64,000 bases of DNA from Pseudomonas brenneri (GTDB lineage: Bacteria > Pseudomonadota > Gammaproteobacteria > Pseudomonadales > Pseudomonadaceae): NCBI RefSeq assembly GCF_007858285.1, contig NZ_VFIL01000013.1, positions 62,001 through 126,000 of the forward strand, written 5' to 3'. Positions 63,196-64,000 of the stretch are shown here, piece by piece (within the stretch, counting starts at the first letter, position 1; every line of letters begins with the position of its first letter). The notes under the pieces were generated by a model, which saw only the letters and a list, made by a program, of their open reading frames with translations, was not told where the DNA came from and did no database searches. The translations under genes were made by a program, and so were the position numbers.

Positions 63196-64000
63196 TTAAT
63201 GTTTGTCGCGACGGAAGAACGCCAGGCGCTCCTCATCAATGGCCAGGCCCAAACCCGGGGCGGTCGAGACATGCAGGTGGAAATCGCGATACAGCAGCGG
63301 CTCGGTGAGGATGTCCTCGGTGAGCAGCAGCGGCCCGAACAGCTCGGTGTCCCAGGCCAGTTTGTTCAAAGTGAGAAACGCATGGGCCGACGCCAGGGTG
63401 CCGACCCCGCCTTCGAGCATGGTGCCGCCATACAGGCCAATACCTGCCGCCTCGGCAATCGCCGCCGTGCGCAATACCGCGCGCGGGCCGCCGTTTTTCG
63501 CGATCTTCAGCGCGAACACCGAGGCCGCACCTTCGCGGGCCAGGTTGAAGGCATCTTCGACACACTCGATGGATTCGTCCGCCATGATCGGTGCCGGGCT
63601 CGACAGGTTGAGCCGGGCCATGCCGCCACGGTTATTGCGCGAGATCGGCTGCTCGATCAGATCGATACCGTTGTCGCCCAGCACCTTGCAGGCACGCAGG
63701 GCCACGGCTTCGTCCCAGGCCTGATTGACATCGACCCGCACGCTGGCGCGCTCGCCCAGGGCCTTTTTGATCGCGATCACGTGGGCCAGGTCCTGGCTGA
63801 CTTCCCCGGCGCCGATCTTCAACTTGAAGATCCGGTGGCGGCGCAGGTCGAGCATCTTCTCGGCTTCTTCGATGTCTTTTGCGGTGTTGCCGCTGGCCAG
63901 GGTCCACGCCACCGGCAAGGCATCGCGCACGCGGCCGCCGAGCAGTTCGCTGACGGGCAGCCCCAGGCGCTTGCCGAGGGCATCGAGCAAGGCGCTTTCG
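63196..64000 (-). CDS. catB: Muconate cycloisomerase, C-terminal part
   Basis: Enolase-superfamily enzyme that cyclises cis,cis-muconate to muconolactone. The visible 268 codons include the catalytic lysine pair in FKLKIGAGE, the metal ligands Asp in VDVNQAWDE, Glu in LIEQPI and Asp in ADESIE, and the C-terminal KLAWDTELFGPLL. The N-terminal capping domain lies beyond position 64000. It is the first visible gene of the catBCA operon. Confidence 0.97.
   Translation of the reverse strand, partial: ESALLDALGKRLGLPVSELLGGRVRDALPVAWTLASGNTAKDIEEAEKMLDLRRHRIFKLKIGAGEVSQDLAHVIAIKKALGERASVRVDVNQAWDEAVALRACKVLGDNGIDLIEQPISRNNRGGMARLNLSSPAPIMADESIECVEDAFNLAREGAASVFALKIAKNGGPRAVLRTAAIAEAAGIGLYGGTMLEGGVGTLASAHAFLTLNKLAWDTELFGPLLLTEDILTEPLLYRDFHLHVSTAPGLGLAIDEERLAFFRRDKH

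Overview
The window is chromosomal DNA of a fluorescent-group Pseudomonas. This rests on the gene content (OprD porin, MocR regulators, kynU-kynR next to catBCA, ratA-rnfH facing smpB), on REP-type palindromes of the GGGCTTGCCCGCG kind between core genes, and on a tmRNA encoding the tag ANDETYGEYALAA. It is a conserved core interrupted by one 19-kb integrated island.

1-14062 (core): dnaJ (partial), dnaK and grpE on the minus strand, with two sigma-32 promoters readable; divergent recN with a LexA box; fur and bamE; rnfH-ratA facing smpB; the lactate locus lldR / lldP-dld, without lldD between lldP and dld; and ssrA (tmRNA).

14067-33280 (island): it is inserted at the 3' end of ssrA, next to a P4-type integrase, and bounded by imperfect copies of the tmRNA terminator region (attL and attR). 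Sites with a TTGGTATTCCAA core lie just inside both ends. From left to right it carries: (i) the ssrA integrase; (ii) a minus-strand module of a second tyrosine recombinase, small ORFs and a DUF3987-type replication/helicase-like protein, flanked by two inverted clusters of TGTCGCC iterons with the same 34-9-9 spacing; (iii) small coupled ORFs and a three-copy motif region; (iv) an AT-rich 848-residue protein with an N-terminal SIR2 domain and a C-terminal PIN-like nuclease, which I read as a one-gene anti-phage effector and the best candidate for an undescribed system; (v) relics of MarR and TniQ-like genes; (vi) eight small minus-strand genes, at least four of them for envelope proteins, including one with two Ltp-type repeats (superinfection-exclusion family); (vii) a Gabija-type pair, OLD ATPase-TOPRIM nuclease (GajA) and UvrD-like helicase (GajB), with ATGA overlap. 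The island is best described as a defence island.

33281-64000 (core): a DapF-family protein whose second catalytic cysteine is serine; a 15-codon scar of a TonB-dependent receptor; a BenE transporter, MocR regulator, GNAT and ArnT-like glycosyltransferase; an OprD / LysR / YfcC / CocE cluster linked by a shared 15-bp inverted operator; a chemoreceptor; a D-amino-acid cluster (GntP permease, RpiR regulator, D-aminoacylase); lprI with a partial tandem duplicate; SulP, LysR, MdaB, TSUP and LysR genes; an amino-acid permease; kynU with divergent kynR; and catA-catC-catB (catB partial). Kynureninase makes anthranilate, and catBCA would take the catechol derived from it through muconate and muconolactone. 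The anthranilate dioxygenase joining the two is not in the window.
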